DNA of 64,000 bases from Streptococcus sanguinis (GCF_019929225.1 NZ_JAHZPA010000005.1:62001-126000); one strand, 5' to 3'; numbered from the stretch's first letter, positions 7,833 to 17,435 are shown. The notes: generated from the sequence alone by a model not told the origin. Made by a program: numbers and translations.

Positions 7833-10073
7833 TTAAGCTTTACGACGTTTTGCAAAAGCCAGTCCCAGCATAGAGAGCAATCCCAATCCTGCAAGCGCTA
7901 GAGAAGATTCAGCAGATCCTGTTTTTGGAAGAGCTGCTGGAGCCTGATAGGTCTGAACTGGTTTCTTTCCGTTCTTCACTCCTGTTGTAGTGACTTTCAG
8001 AACCTTTCGCTCATTCTTAGAAACGAGGTTGGTTGGGTCGTCTGTCTCAAGGGCTGCAAGAGCTGCTTTCAAAGCTTCAAGTTTGGCATTTTCGACTCTA
8101 TAGGTTTCTTCCTTACTTGCCAAGTTTGCTTTAGCATCATTGAGAGACGCTTCTGCTTCTTTTAGAAGAGCAGGGGCGTTTTGCAAGCGAGTAACATAGT
8201 CTTTAGCAGCTTGAACAGCGCGTTGAGCCTCTTCCAGAGCTGTAGCCGCAGCAGTTGCCTTTTCTTGAGCGGTCGCTGTAGCTGCTTTCAAAGCCTCAAG
8301 TTTGGCATTAGCTTCCTCAGCTGTTTTTTGCGCAGTTGTTTGGGCTGCTTCTTTTTCTTTCAAGCTTGCTTGAGCTTTAGCTAAAACTGCAAGTTTAGCC
8401 TTGGTTTCTTCAGAAGCCGAATTCTTGCTATTTTCGAGTTCAGCTTGGTAAGTACGTTCCGCCTTGGCCAACTTGTCCTTAGCAGTTTTCACAACCTCAC
8501 GCAGTAATGGTGCTGTCTCCTGCTTGTTCTGAGCATTTGTCAACGTACGTTGAGCAGCGTCCAACTTAGCCTGCGAAGCAGCCAAATCTTTACGAGCAGC
8601 GTCTGCCTCTTGATTATTAGCATTTGGATTGATTAAGGCTGGTGTGATTTTGGAAGGATCCTTAATATCACCGTCATTATTCGCGAAGAGAAGGAAGTTA
8701 ATTCGGTTAATAATGCCGTTGTTGCTAAAGCTAACAGCTACATAATCTCCCTTTTTCTGCCTATCTAGGCTGCCAACTATTTTTTGAGCATAGATTGTTG
8801 TTCTAATGGGGTCTCTAAAGCTATCTCCAAGGTCAAATAATTGGAATTTAATATTGTCATAGATAGTCTTCTTCAAATAATCAACGGACACTTTTTCTTG
8901 ACTGGCCAAGGTAGGATAAAAACCCAGCTCATTTAAACCAGTAACTCTATATCCAAACTGATCAAGCCCAAATTTAGCAACCACATCTTTTGGAACATTC
9001 ACTTGTGAAGTTATAGGATCTTTTGCTTGGGCTCTATATTTTTGCTCACGGGCTGCTTGGCTTAGGGCCGCCGCATAATCCATACTATTTTGCGTTAATG
9101 TTACAGGAGCATTGCCTACTTGCTTACGGATTTGGTTGATTAAATCTTGAGCATAGTAGTTAATTTCCAAAAGGATCTCTTTAGGAATATTATTAATATC
9201 TACTATACGTCGAACATCCTTTTGACTGCTAATGAAGTTATTACTTGATTTTAGAATCGCTGCCTCTTTTGCAAGCATTTCTTTCGCTTCAGGAGTTAAC
9301 TGGCCCGATCCTTTTTTATCAATAGTTCTTGCTGCCCTGATGTAATCTTGCGATAGGGTAAAGGTATTGTGTACTTGGTCCTGGGAAGAAAGTTTCGCTT
9401 CTTTTTCCTTGATTTCTGCTTGGGCTACTTTGATATCAGCCTGGGCTTGATCAATCACTGCTTGGCGTTTGGCATCTTCCACTTCAGCTGTCTTCAACTG
9501 GTCTTCGTAAGAAGCTAAGTGGTTTTTAGCCTTGTCAAGCTCATCCTTTGCCTTCGTTACCTTTTCACTCACCAGTTTGCTATCCACAGCTTTTTGGGCT
9601 GCATTCACAGCATCCTGAGCTGCTTCAGTCTCGTTTTGTGCCTTAGCTGCTTGAGCTTGAGCATCCTGAGCTACAGCTGCCTGTGTGTTTTCTACTTTTT
9701 TAGCTGTATCAAGAGCTGCTTGGGCTTGCTTGGCCGCGTTTTCTGCTGGAGCAACTTTCTTCTCAGCTTCTGTCACAGCTGCTTGAGCTTCGGCAATTTT
9801 TTGTGCACTTGTATCAGTATTATCTTTCTTAGCTGTTTCAACCTTAGTCTCAGCTGCTGTAACCTGTTCTTTGGCTTGGTCAACAGACGCTTTTGCTTGA
9901 TTAACCTGCTCAGTCTGCTGTTTAAGAGCTTCTGGACTTGCAGATAGAGCCTTATCTTGGTTTGCAGGGGCCTTTGCATCCACTGGAGTTGTATCTGCAG
10001 CTACAGTGTGAGCAATGCCAGTACTAGCAAGAACTGCTGCCCCTAGAATGACATGTTTTTGGATTTTTTTCAT
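7833..10073 (-). CDS. LPXTG-anchored, Ala-rich coiled-coil surface protein (SEC10/PgrA-like)
   Basis: A 746-residue wall-anchored protein. An N-terminal signal peptide ends near AHTVAADTTP. Residues about 40-240 and 500-690 are alanine-, lysine- and glutamate-rich heptad coiled coil. Between them a globular domain of about 250 residues (from TLSQDYIRAARTIDKKG) resembles the SEC10/PgrA surface-exclusion domain. The C-terminus has the sortase A motif LPKTG, a hydrophobic span and a KRRKA tail. Such proteins act in adhesion, aggregation or conjugative surface exclusion; the role here is inferred from domains only. It has a near-consensus promoter and an AGGAGG ribosome site, so expression should be high. 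Confidence 0.85.
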   Translation of the reverse strand: MKKIQKHVILGAAVLASTGIAHTVAADTTPVDAKAPANQDKALSASPEALKQQTEQVNQAKASVDQAKEQVTAAETKVETAKKDNTDTSAQKIAEAQAAVTEAEKKVAPAENAAKQAQAALDTAKKVENTQAAVAQDAQAQAAKAQNETEAAQDAVNAAQKAVDSKLVSEKVTKAKDELDKAKNHLASYEDQLKTAEVEDAKRQAVIDQAQADIKVAQAEIKEKEAKLSSQDQVHNTFTLSQDYIRAARTIDKKGSGQLTPEAKEMLAKEAAILKSSNNFISSQKDVRRIVDINNIPKEILLEINYYAQDLINQIRKQVGNAPVTLTQNSMDYAAALSQAAREQKYRAQAKDPITSQVNVPKDVVAKFGLDQFGYRVTGLNELGFYPTLASQEKVSVDYLKKTIYDNIKFQLFDLGDSFRDPIRTTIYAQKIVGSLDRQKKGDYVAVSFSNNGIINRINFLLFANNDGDIKDPSKITPALINPNANNQEADAARKDLAASQAKLDAAQRTLTNAQNKQETAPLLREVVKTAKDKLAKAERTYQAELENSKNSASEETKAKLAVLAKAQASLKEKEAAQTTAQKTAEEANAKLEALKAATATAQEKATAAATALEEAQRAVQAAKDYVTRLQNAPALLKEAEASLNDAKANLASKEETYRVENAKLEALKAALAALETDDPTNLVSKNERKVLKVTTTGVKNGKKPVQTYQAPAALPKTGSAESSLALAGLGLLSMLGLAFAKRRKA

Positions 10074-10096
10074 GTTTTTCCTCCTGATATGTTAAT

Positions 10097-10125
10097 AGTA
10101 TAATGAGAAAAGCTTTGTTTGTCAA
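10097..10125 (-). promoter_or_regulatory. Promoter of the coiled-coil surface protein gene
   Basis: Leftward -35 TTGACA (10120-10125), 17-bp spacer, -10 TATACT (10097-10102), followed by AGGAGGAAAAAC before the start codon. Confidence 0.85.
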
Positions 10126-10304
10126 ACTATTTACATGTTTTTTTGAGAACGTTTATCGCAAATATGTCCAAAAATAGAATCCCGTCCCCATCGCTTCCAA
10201 AAAAACCGTGTGTCTAGCTATAATTGTATAATGAATTTTACGCTTACTGACCTTGCCGATGATAAAGTCTTAACCGATTACAAACATAATAGTCATAGAA
10301 TGCA

Positions 10305-10332
10305 GAAAACCGCCCGTCAAGCAACGAGCGGT
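10305..10332 (-). terminator. Terminator after the C39-like pseudogene
   Basis: Read leftward, ACCGCTCG pairs with CGGGCGGT around an 8-nt loop, followed by TTTTC. The T-run is short. Confidence 0.5.
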
Positions 10333-10351
10333 CTTCTTATTCACGAATTTC

Positions 10352-10864
10352 TTATCCTTTGATGGCAATGAAGGGTGAACCCTCTGTATTATCCGTCGGA
10401 TCTACACTCTTGACTCCAAAGAGATAGTCTACTGGATACCAGCCATTATTAGCTGCATTATAAGGGTCACGGACATAGGTTTTTCCATTGTCATAGCCTT
10501 TGAGAACCAGCTCATGAGTGACTGGATAATGGGCAAAGATGCTGGTACCAACGGCACCTAGGACATGATACCCCTGCGAAAGCACTTCTTTGACTGCAGA
10601 AGCTGTAAACAGGGTCTCAGTCGTCAGATCCCGGTGCTAGGCAGCTTGGACAATACCACGGCTGCTGGTGCCAAATTCATCTTTATTAAATTCATTGGTA
10701 TGGTTATATAGGTAATCCGCAACAGTTGTCGGAAGCACTTCTGTCCCAGTAATCCCAGAAATAACCATGGCTAGCGTTGTCGGCACGCATCCTGTTGCAT
10801 CCATGCTGTAAGGACCATACTTCCTGCCGCCCCAGCGGCCGTCACAATGAAGAAAATCTAAACA
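10352..10864 (-). pseudogene. Broken C39-like (papain-fold) peptidase gene
   Basis: Reading leftward from 10864, one frame encodes DGRWGGRKYGPYSMDATGC, VPTTLAMVISG and on to RGIVQAA, then an in-frame amber codon TAG (10637-10639), then continues in the same frame through HRDLTTE to THELVLKGYD and the end at 10352. The Cys in DATGCVPTT and the His in THELVLKG fit the Cys and His of a C39-like papain fold, often found in secreted streptococcal cell-wall hydrolases. No start codon or signal peptide precedes it: an in-frame TGA lies at 10865-10867. It is therefore both 5'-truncated and interrupted by a nonsense codon. The stretch 10126-10304 holds only a possible short rightward remnant beginning MNFTLTDLADD. 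Confidence 0.7.
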
Positions 10865-10942
10865 TCAAAGAAAGGCTTAGACACTGTATTCTTGCAGCGA
10901 TTTTTGTTATACTAATGATAGAAAGTTCAGCGAGGATGCAAG

Positions 10943-11590
10943 ATGACCCCAAATAAAGAAGACTATCTCAAGTGTATCTATGAGATTGGCAGCCGTCACA
11001 AAAAAATCACCAATAAAGAAATCGCCCAGCTCATGCAGGTTTCACCTCCGGCTGTGACGGAAATGATGAAAAAAATGCTGGCGGAAGAACTTCTGGTCAA
11101 GGATAAAAAAGCCGGCTACCTGCTGACTGATTTGGGGCTAAGGCTAGTTTCTGACCTCTACCGCAAGCACCGGCTGATTGAAGTCTTTCTGGTCAACCAT
11201 CTCGGCTACTCGACTGATGAAATCCATGAGGAAGCTGAAGTCCTAGAGCACACTGTTTCTGAGCGCTTCGTTGAGCGTCTGGATGCCATGCTCCAGTACC
11301 CCAAGACCTGTCCACACGGAGGTACCATTCCAGCCAAGGGAGAGCTTTTAGACGAAGAAAACCAACTGACTCTGGAAGAGGCTCCTGCCCCTGGCGACTA
11401 TATCATCAAACGGGTGCATGACGACTTTGACTTGCTCAAATACTTGGAAAAATATAACCTGCAAATCGGCCAAACCATCACCTTCATCCAATACGATTCT
11501 TTCGCTCAGGTCTATCTTCTCAAGACAGAAACCCAAGAAATCCAAATCAATCCTATGATTGCCCAACAGATTTATGTAGAAAAACGATAA
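10943..11590 (+). CDS. scaR: DtxR-family Mn-dependent repressor (ScaR/SloR-like)
   Basis: A 215-residue metalloregulator. Residues 1-70 form a winged helix (NKEIAQLMQVSPPAVTEMMK), the middle is the metal-binding dimerisation domain (HEEAEVLEHTVSERFVERLD with His/Glu ligands, then CPHGGTIP), and the C-terminal 75 residues are the FeoA/SH3-like domain. Size and sequence fit ScaR of S. gordonii and SloR of S. mutans, which repress Mn-transport operons when Mn is bound. A matching palindrome precedes the ssa operon at 3208-3229, 7.7 kb away, so regulator and target lie in one neighbourhood. Monocistronic with its own terminator. Confidence 0.88.
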   Translation: MTPNKEDYLKCIYEIGSRHKKITNKEIAQLMQVSPPAVTEMMKKMLAEELLVKDKKAGYLLTDLGLRLVSDLYRKHRLIEVFLVNHLGYSTDEIHEEAEVLEHTVSERFVERLDAMLQYPKTCPHGGTIPAKGELLDEENQLTLEEAPAPGDYIIKRVHDDFDLLKYLEKYNLQIGQTITFIQYDSFAQVYLLKTETQEIQINPMIAQQIYVEKR

Positions 11591-11594
11591 ACAT

Positions 11595-11632
11595 AACCCA
11601 GTTCGGACTTTTTAGTCTAAACTGGGTTTTTA
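11595..11632 (+). terminator. Terminator of scaR
   Basis: AACCCAGTT pairs with AACTGGGTT (11595-11628), followed by a T-rich tract. Confidence 0.8.
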
Positions 11633-11661
11633 TTGACAAAAATAAAATGTCGGATTATAAT
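11633..11661 (+). promoter_or_regulatory. Promoter of the MarR-EVE operon
   Basis: Consensus -35 TTGACA (11633-11638), 17-bp spacer, -10 TATAAT (11656-11661), directly after the scaR terminator. The start of the next gene is therefore at 11696, not further upstream. Confidence 0.9.
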
Positions 11662-11695
11662 AAGTACACTTATAAAATATCTAGAGGGAAAGCTA

Positions 11696-12157
11696 ATGGA
11701 AAAATCGCAGTTTAACTCCATCTACAAGGATGAATATCAAAAATCAACCGGTTTGCTCTTTATCCGTGCCTACCACAAGTGGCATGGGCTGATAAAAAAC
11801 AAACTGAGAACGATTGATTTGACCCATCCCCAGTTTGTCGTTCTGACCACTCTTGCTGCACTCCTACGTCAGCAAGAATGGGTGAGTCAGACCCATATTG
11901 CACAATTTTCTGACATGGATGTTATGACCGTATCCCAAATCATCCGCCTCTTGGTCAAGAAAGGTTTGATCATGCGGGAAGTCCATCCCAAGGACAGCCG
12001 CGCCAACATCATACTTCTAACGGATATGGGGCTTCAAAAGGTCAACCAAGCCCTTCCTCTGGTAGAAGGCATTGATCAGGCGTTCTTTGGAAAATTAGAA
12101 GATAAAACAGAAATATTGAATCAACTCTTAATGGAACTGGAGGCAGAAAATGACTAG
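11696..12157 (+). CDS. MarR-family transcriptional regulator
   Basis: A 153-residue winged-helix regulator. The recognition region WVSQTHIAQFSDMDVMTVSQIIRLLVKKG and the wing with HPKDSRAN followed by ILLTDMG are diagnostic of MarR. The start MEKSQF follows GAGGGAA at proper distance. It overlaps the EVE gene by 8 bp, so both are translated together. Family members sense small phenolics, oxidants or drugs; the ligand is unknown. It probably regulates its own operon, since the consensus promoter lies just upstream. Confidence 0.85.
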   Translation: MEKSQFNSIYKDEYQKSTGLLFIRAYHKWHGLIKNKLRTIDLTHPQFVVLTTLAALLRQQEWVSQTHIAQFSDMDVMTVSQIIRLLVKKGLIMREVHPKDSRANIILLTDMGLQKVNQALPLVEGIDQAFFGKLEDKTEILNQLLMELEAEND

Positions 12158-12575
12158 ATTTTGGATTGGTGTCGTATCAAAAGAACACGTTCTAAGAGGT
12201 CTAGAAGGTGGATTTTGCCAAGTCTGCCATGGAAAGAAAGCACCATTGAACCGAATGAAAAAGGGGGACTATCTTCTGTACTACAGCCCCAAGTATCAGC
12301 TAAATGGTCAGGAAAAGCTGCAGGCCTTTACAGCAGTTGGCAAGATTCTAGATGACACTGCCTACCAAGTAGAGATGTTCGAAGGCTTTGTCCCATTTCG
12401 GCGAGATGTAAGCTACTACCAACCTGTCAAAGGCTGCCCCATTGACCTAGTCCGACAACATCCTCAGTGGCGCCAATATGCTTCTAAGATAAGATACGGA
12501 CATTTCGAAGTTTCGAAAGACTTCTTCCTTTATGTTTTTGGGCAAATGAAACTGGACAGCCCTGCAAATCAATAA
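12150..12575 (+). CDS. EVE-domain (UPF0310) protein
   Basis: A 141-residue single-domain protein of the PUA-like EVE family (FWIGVVSKEHVLRGLEGGFCQV at the start, then KGDYLLYYSPK). EVE domains bind nucleic acids carrying modified bases and occur in several defence contexts, but stand-alone chromosomal copies such as this are common and of unknown role. Co-expressed with the MarR regulator through an 8-bp overlap. A different PUA-like pair occurs in the ICE at 30149-31556. Confidence 0.8.
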   Translation: MTRFWIGVVSKEHVLRGLEGGFCQVCHGKKAPLNRMKKGDYLLYYSPKYQLNGQEKLQAFTAVGKILDDTAYQVEMFEGFVPFRRDVSYYQPVKGCPIDLVRQHPQWRQYASKIRYGHFEVSKDFFLYVFGQMKLDSPANQ

Positions 12576-12620
12576 AAGCAGCTTCGTTTGACTTACACCT
12601 AAACCTTTGCTCACCTGTCA

Positions 12621-13235
12621 TCAAATCAGCATAAATGCCGATAAACTACCCGTAATCACATTTGCTAGAGCATGTATGATCCAGCTGGCTAAAATGGAGC
12701 CATCGGATTTCTTTTCATTGACAAAGCCCATATAGGCCGCGATGCCACCCGTACACAAAATGATGAGCAGGGTTTGCTGCCAAGAGAGCACTGTTATAAA
12801 CATCAAGCCATGGAGCAGACCAAAAAGAGCAGCTTGTATGGTGTTGGCCACTACAAAGGATAAGCGGCTAGCCAATCTCTTTAAAAGAAAACCTCTGAAT
12901 AACAGTTCTTCCGACAGAGAAGTTTGAAAAATACCATAAATCAGAACAGCTGGCAAGGCTTGGAAGCCAAGGCCTGAGAAATTCGAAGTCGCTGTATCCA
13001 GATTTTTTACAGCAGGATATACTAGCAAAAACGAAAGAAGCAAGAAAGATAGCGAACCCAACAAAATCCACAGCCAGATCTTCCGGTTGCCAGTATCTTT
13101 TAGCGGTTTTAAGCCAATCCATTCTAAAAATGGACTTTTTCTTCTAGCACTTATCAACCACCAAACAAAAGGAAGAAAAGCAAACAAAGCGATTTGAATC
13201 AGAGCATTGATCATCTGTTGAACTAGATTACCCAT
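12621..13235 (-). CDS. CPBP-family intramembrane metalloprotease
   Basis: A 204-residue membrane protein with six or so hydrophobic segments and the CPBP (Abi) motifs: EELLFRG near the middle, FGLLHG, and HALANV near the end, supplying the glutamates and histidines of the active site. The start is MGNLVQQ after AAGGAG; an upstream in-frame start lacks a ribosome site. In streptococci such proteins are linked to peptide processing or bacteriocin self-immunity. No bacteriocin gene is adjacent, so a housekeeping or immunity role cannot be decided. Confidence 0.82.
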   Translation of the reverse strand: MGNLVQQMINALIQIALFAFLPFVWWLISARRKSPFLEWIGLKPLKDTGNRKIWLWILLGSLSFLLLSFLLVYPAVKNLDTATSNFSGLGFQALPAVLIYGIFQTSLSEELLFRGFLLKRLASRLSFVVANTIQAALFGLLHGLMFITVLSWQQTLLIILCTGGIAAYMGFVNEKKSDGSILASWIIHALANVITGSLSAFMLI

Positions 13236-13733
13236 GGTAAGAGACTCCTTTCTTTTCTTTAATATGATTGTACAAGACAAACTTCAAGAATTTATAAAGT
13301 AATTCTAAAATATTTCTAAAGAATGATAGAAATCATAAACATAAACAATTCAAAGGTTATCGCCGCTTCCACTTGATTGCTATGCTTCTTATTTTTGGAC
13401 TAAATGATGTCAAAAACTCTTTAAAGATCTATCTCAAAATCTAAGAAAAGTTGTAGATAAAAATGTGGAGATTGAATTTAAAAAAAGAAAACTGACAATG
13501 CGTTAAAGGAAGAAAAAAGCCCTAAAATTTTATCATACGAAGTCAAATTTTCAGCCTATCTATCCTAGATGATTTTCTTTTTAGTCCAATACTCCCAACT
13601 CCTGCTCATCCACTTCCTACCCCTCGGGGTCTCAATTTTGCAGGCTGGACACCATGTCAAAAACTATTTTTTCCTTCTTGCCAACCCGCTTACATTTTGC
13701 TACAATGATGTCAAAAATCAGTAAGGAAAAATT
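13236..13733. other. AT-rich intergenic stretch with one promoter
   Basis: No intact gene. A decayed rightward frame (NLRKVVDKNVEIEFKKRKL) runs near 13430-13500. The words ATGATGTCAAAAA recur at 13404-13416 and 13706-13718, hinting at an old duplication. The right end holds a promoter for the next gene: -35 TTGCCA (13678-13683), 17-bp spacer, -10 TACAAT (13701-13706). Confidence 0.6.
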
Positions 13734-14531
13734 ATGCCACAACAACTTTTTAAAGAATTTGCCCAGCTAGATCAAGTGGAAGCTATTGTTCTCGGTGGCT
13801 CTCGTGCTGGACAGCATTTTGACAAAGACTCAGACTATGATGTTTATATCTACTTGACAGATTCCATTGCTCCCACGACTCGACGCGATATCCTCAGCAA
13901 GTACTGCTCCTACATGGAAATCGGCAATCAGTTTTGGGAACTAGAGGATGACTGTGTGCTAAAGAGCAAGATCGAAATTGAGCTCATTTACCGTACACTG
14001 GACAGCTTTTATAAAGACCTGCAGACTGTAGTCCTAGACCATCAAGCTCAGAATGCCTATACCACCTGTATGTGGCACAATCTGCTCCACAGCAAAATCA
14101 TCTACGACCGAAATGGTCGCTATGAAGCACTTCAAAACAAGTACAGACAACCTTATCCAGCTGAGCTAAAAAAGAATATTATTAAGAAGCAGCTCCTCCT
14201 ACTCGATCAAGCCATGCCAGCTTTCTCCAAACAAATAGAAAAAGCGCTCAAGCGTCAGGACTTGCTCAGTATCAATCACCGTAGCAGTGAATTTTTTGCT
14301 TCCTATTTTGACTTGCTCTTCGCCCTAAACGAACAGACGCACCCTGGAGAAAAGAGAATGCTAGAGTTTGCAAAAACCAACTGCCCGCTATTACCTCAGC
14401 ATTTCGAAGAAAATATACAGACCTATTTTCAAAAACTCTACACTGAGCCCGCTGAAGCCATAAAGCTTATCAATCAGCTAGTGACGACCATCAAAGAAGC
14501 AATTCCTCAAGAAATTATTGGTGATTTTTAG
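13734..14531 (+). CDS. Nucleotidyltransferase-fold protein (DUF4037-like)
   Basis: A 265-residue protein whose N-terminus carries the polymerase-beta-type motif GGSRAG then DSDYDVY, with a third acidic residue in KIEIELIYR. The helical C-terminal half resembles DUF4037 proteins. The fold transfers NMP groups to antibiotics, RNA or proteins; the substrate is unknown here. Start behind AAGGA; own promoter and a shared bidirectional terminator. The catalytic G-S and DxD residues appear intact, so it is probably active. Confidence 0.8.
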   Translation: MPQQLFKEFAQLDQVEAIVLGGSRAGQHFDKDSDYDVYIYLTDSIAPTTRRDILSKYCSYMEIGNQFWELEDDCVLKSKIEIELIYRTLDSFYKDLQTVVLDHQAQNAYTTCMWHNLLHSKIIYDRNGRYEALQNKYRQPYPAELKKNIIKKQLLLLDQAMPAFSKQIEKALKRQDLLSINHRSSEFFASYFDLLFALNEQTHPGEKRMLEFAKTNCPLLPQHFEENIQTYFQKLYTEPAEAIKLINQLVTTIKEAIPQEIIGDF

Positions 14532-14582
14532 TAATGTTGTCGGAAACTATACATTCATTGCTGCAGAAGCTCAAAAAAATTA

Positions 14583-14617
14583 GGAGTTTGAACATTAGTG
14601 TTCAAACTCCTTTTCAT
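14583..14617. terminator. Bidirectional terminator
   Basis: A perfect 12-bp stem (14583-14594 with 14599-14610) and 4-nt loop, with TTTTCATT to the right and a T-run on the other strand. It separates the nucleotidyltransferase gene from dtd, which face each other. Confidence 0.88.
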
Positions 14618-14630
14618 TCTTCTTGTCTTA

Positions 14631-15074
14631 TCAGCGATTCTTTGTATCCAAGATAATGGTCACTGGGCCATCATTGACTAGTTCTACCTGCATGTCTGCC
14701 CCAAAAATCCCCGTCCGAGTCGGTACCTCTTGCTTCAGGGCAAGATTGAAGGCATCATAAAAATTGCTAGCCATCTCTGGCGGAGCAGCCTTAACAAAGG
14801 CTGGCCGATTCCCCTTTTTGGTATCTGCATGCAGAGTGAACTGGGAAATTGACAAAATCTCTCCAGCAATGTCCTTGATAGACAGGTTCATCTTGCCCTC
14901 AGCATCGGAAAAAATCCGCATATTGACAATCTTCCTGACTGCATAATCCATATCCTCCTGACTATCGTCAGGGCCTATGCCTACTAGGAGCAGGAGACCT
15001 TGTCCAATACTGCTGTGCAGCTGCTGGTCAATGCTGACCTGAGCACGCTTCACGCGCTGAATCACTATTTTCAT
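14631..15074 (-). CDS. dtd: D-aminoacyl-tRNA deacylase
   Basis: A 147-residue DTD that hydrolyses D-amino acids (and mischarged glycine) from tRNA. The signatures ISQFTLHAD (mid-protein) and NDGPVTI near the C-terminus, carrying the cross-subunit Gly-Pro motif, are intact. Length is standard. It follows rel by 68 bp on the same strand, the usual rel-dtd arrangement in Firmicutes, and is probably co-transcribed. Confidence 0.95.
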   Translation of the reverse strand: MKIVIQRVKRAQVSIDQQLHSSIGQGLLLLVGIGPDDSQEDMDYAVRKIVNMRIFSDAEGKMNLSIKDIAGEILSISQFTLHADTKKGNRPAFVKAAPPEMASNFYDAFNLALKQEVPTRTGIFGADMQVELVNDGPVTIILDTKNR

Positions 15075-15142
15075 ATCTTTTCCTTTGATTTAAGCAAATC
15101 ACCAAGAGTAGCTTACAGCTAGATAATGATTTCCGAAATGGA

Positions 15143-17362
15143 TCAACCATTAGTCCGCTTGACCGAGTAGACCTCCGGCACGCTCTTGATCTTATCCACC
15201 ACCGTCGTCAGCATGGATAGATTAGCAATGCCAAAAGAAACGTGGATATTAGCAAATTTCATATCCTTGGTTGGCTGAGCATTAACTGTTGAGATATTTT
15301 TGGTGGTATTGGACAGAACCTGCAACACATCGTTGAGGAGACCAGAGCGGTTGAGACCGTAAATATCAATGTGAGCCGTGTACTCTTTGGTTGTGTTATT
15401 GTCTTCCCATTCCACATCAATCAGCCGCTGCTCGTAATTTTCCTGAGCCTTGAGGTTCATGCAGTCCTGCCGATGAATGGCTACACCGCGTCCTTTGGTA
15501 ATATAGCCGACAATGTCATCACCCGGTACAGGATTACAGCACTTGGCAATCCGGATGAGGAGACCAGACGCCCCCTGAATAACCACACCGCCTTCGTGCT
15601 TGACCTTGAGGGTGTCTTTTTTATTTTCGACCTTGACCTCGCCGCCCTTGACCAATTCCTCCGCTTCTGCTCTGGCCTTGGCCCGCTCTTCCTCACGGCG
15701 CTCTTTTTCTGTCAGACGGTTGAAAATGCTTATCGCGCCAATCTCACCGAAGCCAATCGCCGCAAAAAGCGCCTCTTCAGTCTTATAGCTGGTCTTCTGC
15801 AGCACTTCTTCCATGTGCTTCTTGTCCATGTACTTATTGGCTACATAGCCATGCTCCTGGAATTGAGCCTGCAAGAGCTCCCGCCCTTTGGAGATAGATA
15901 GCTCCTTGTCTTGATTTTTAAAGAACTGACGGATTTTATTTCTAGCCTTGCTGGTCTTGACAATATTGAGCCAGTCACGGCTCGGTCCGAAGGAGTTAGC
16001 GTTGGTGATGATTTCCACCTGATCACCTGTCCTAAGCTTAGTTGTCAGGGGCACCATGCGGCCATTGACCTTGGCTCCTGTGGCTTTCTCACCGACCTTA
16101 GTGTGGATCTCATAGGCAAAGTCAATGGGGCCCGAGTCCTTAGGCAGAGAACGCACCGCTCCGTCTGGTGTGAAGACGTAGATTTCCTCAGCCAGATAGC
16201 TCTCCTTGACCGAGTCAACGAAGTCCTTGGCATCGTTAGACTGGTCCTGCAGCTCCATCAGCTCCTTGATCCAGTTCATCCCGATGGTTGATTCTCTGCT
16301 GTCTACCTGTCCCTTGACACCTTTCTTGTAAGCCCAGTGGGCTGCAACCCCATACTCAGCGACCTCATGCATTTCCTTGGTCCGAATCTGAAACTCAATC
16401 GGACCTTTGGGTCCATAAACGGTCGTATGGATAGACTGGTAACCATTGGCCTTGCGATTGGCAATGTAATCCTTGAACCGCCCCGGCATCGGCCGCCAAA
16501 GCTCATGAATATAGCCCAGCATGGCATAGACATCACTTTGGGTATCCAAGATACAGCGAATAGCAATCAGATCATAAATCTCATCAAAACGCTTCTTCTT
16601 GTCCTGCATCTTGCGATAGATCGAGTAGATATGCTTGGGCCGGCCATAAATCTTACCGTGCAGATTGCGCTCGCCAGCATAGGTCTCAATCTTCTGAACT
16701 ACCTCTTCTACCAGAGCTTCACGCTCCCGACGCTTCTCCTTCATCATGTGGGAAATTTTGTAAAATTCCACTTCATTAAGATAACGGAAAGACAAATCCT
16801 CCAGTTCCCACTTGACACTGGAAATCCCCAGGCGGTGAGCCAAGGGTGCGTAGATTTCCATTGTTTCTCGGGAAATCCGCTCCTGCTTATCCTTGCGCAG
16901 GTGCTTGAGCGTCCGCATATTGTGGAGACGGTCTGCCAGCTTGACCAAAATAACCCGGATATCCTCCGACATGGCCATCAGCATCTTACGGTGATTTTCT
17001 GCCAGCTGCTCCTCGTGGGATTTGTACTTGACCTTACCCAGCTTGGTAACCCCATCCACAATCACGCGCACATCAGTCCCAAACTCTCTTTCCAAATCAT
17101 CCAGCGTCGCACGGGTATCCTCAACCACATCATGCAGGAAGCCGCAGGCGACCGTTACTGCGTCCAGCTTGAGCTTGGCCAAAATCCCTGCCACCTGAAT
17201 AGGATGCACAATATAAGGCTCCCCCGACCTGCGAAACTGCCCGCTATGACAGTCAATCGCATAGATCAAAGCTTTCTGTATAAAGGCCACATCCTCCGCA
17301 GCCAGATATTTTCTCGTAAGGGCCAATACCTGATCGCCCGTCAAATTCACTTCTTTTGGCAT
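15143..17362 (-). CDS. rel: Bifunctional (p)ppGpp synthetase/hydrolase (RSH)
   Basis: A 739-residue long RelA/SpoT homologue controlling the stringent response. Order: HD hydrolase domain with HDVVEDT near residue 77, synthetase domain around residues 240-340 (FKDYIANRKANGYQSIHT, RTKEMHEVAEYG), TGS domain about 390-450, zinc-finger region and C-terminal ACT domain (YGLNRSGLLNDVLQVL). The intact hydrolase motif indicates the bifunctional Gram-positive type. A long frame on the opposite strand (16337-17413) is a by-product of its codon use. It heads the rel-dtd pair. Confidence 0.96.
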   Translation of the reverse strand: MPKEVNLTGDQVLALTRKYLAAEDVAFIQKALIYAIDCHSGQFRRSGEPYIVHPIQVAGILAKLKLDAVTVACGFLHDVVEDTRATLDDLEREFGTDVRVIVDGVTKLGKVKYKSHEEQLAENHRKMLMAMSEDIRVILVKLADRLHNMRTLKHLRKDKQERISRETMEIYAPLAHRLGISSVKWELEDLSFRYLNEVEFYKISHMMKEKRREREALVEEVVQKIETYAGERNLHGKIYGRPKHIYSIYRKMQDKKKRFDEIYDLIAIRCILDTQSDVYAMLGYIHELWRPMPGRFKDYIANRKANGYQSIHTTVYGPKGPIEFQIRTKEMHEVAEYGVAAHWAYKKGVKGQVDSRESTIGMNWIKELMELQDQSNDAKDFVDSVKESYLAEEIYVFTPDGAVRSLPKDSGPIDFAYEIHTKVGEKATGAKVNGRMVPLTTKLRTGDQVEIITNANSFGPSRDWLNIVKTSKARNKIRQFFKNQDKELSISKGRELLQAQFQEHGYVANKYMDKKHMEEVLQKTSYKTEEALFAAIGFGEIGAISIFNRLTEKERREEERAKARAEAEELVKGGEVKVENKKDTLKVKHEGGVVIQGASGLLIRIAKCCNPVPGDDIVGYITKGRGVAIHRQDCMNLKAQENYEQRLIDVEWEDNNTTKEYTAHIDIYGLNRSGLLNDVLQVLSNTTKNISTVNAQPTKDMKFANIHVSFGIANLSMLTTVVDKIKSVPEVYSVKRTNG

Positions 17363-17435
17363 CTCGTCTCTCCAATTCCTGCCTACTATTTTATCACTTT
17401 TAACCCGATATGAAAACCTAGAAGACGGTTCATAT

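Noticed and set aside
8181..9947. Cysteine- and serine-rich rightward frames opposite the coiled-coil protein
   Set aside because: They mirror the Ala/Lys/Glu repeats of the real gene.
16337..17413. Long rightward reading frame of 358 codons opposite rel
   Set aside because: It lies wholly antisense to the conserved rel catalytic region, has no ribosome site and no recognisable domain; it mirrors rel codon use.
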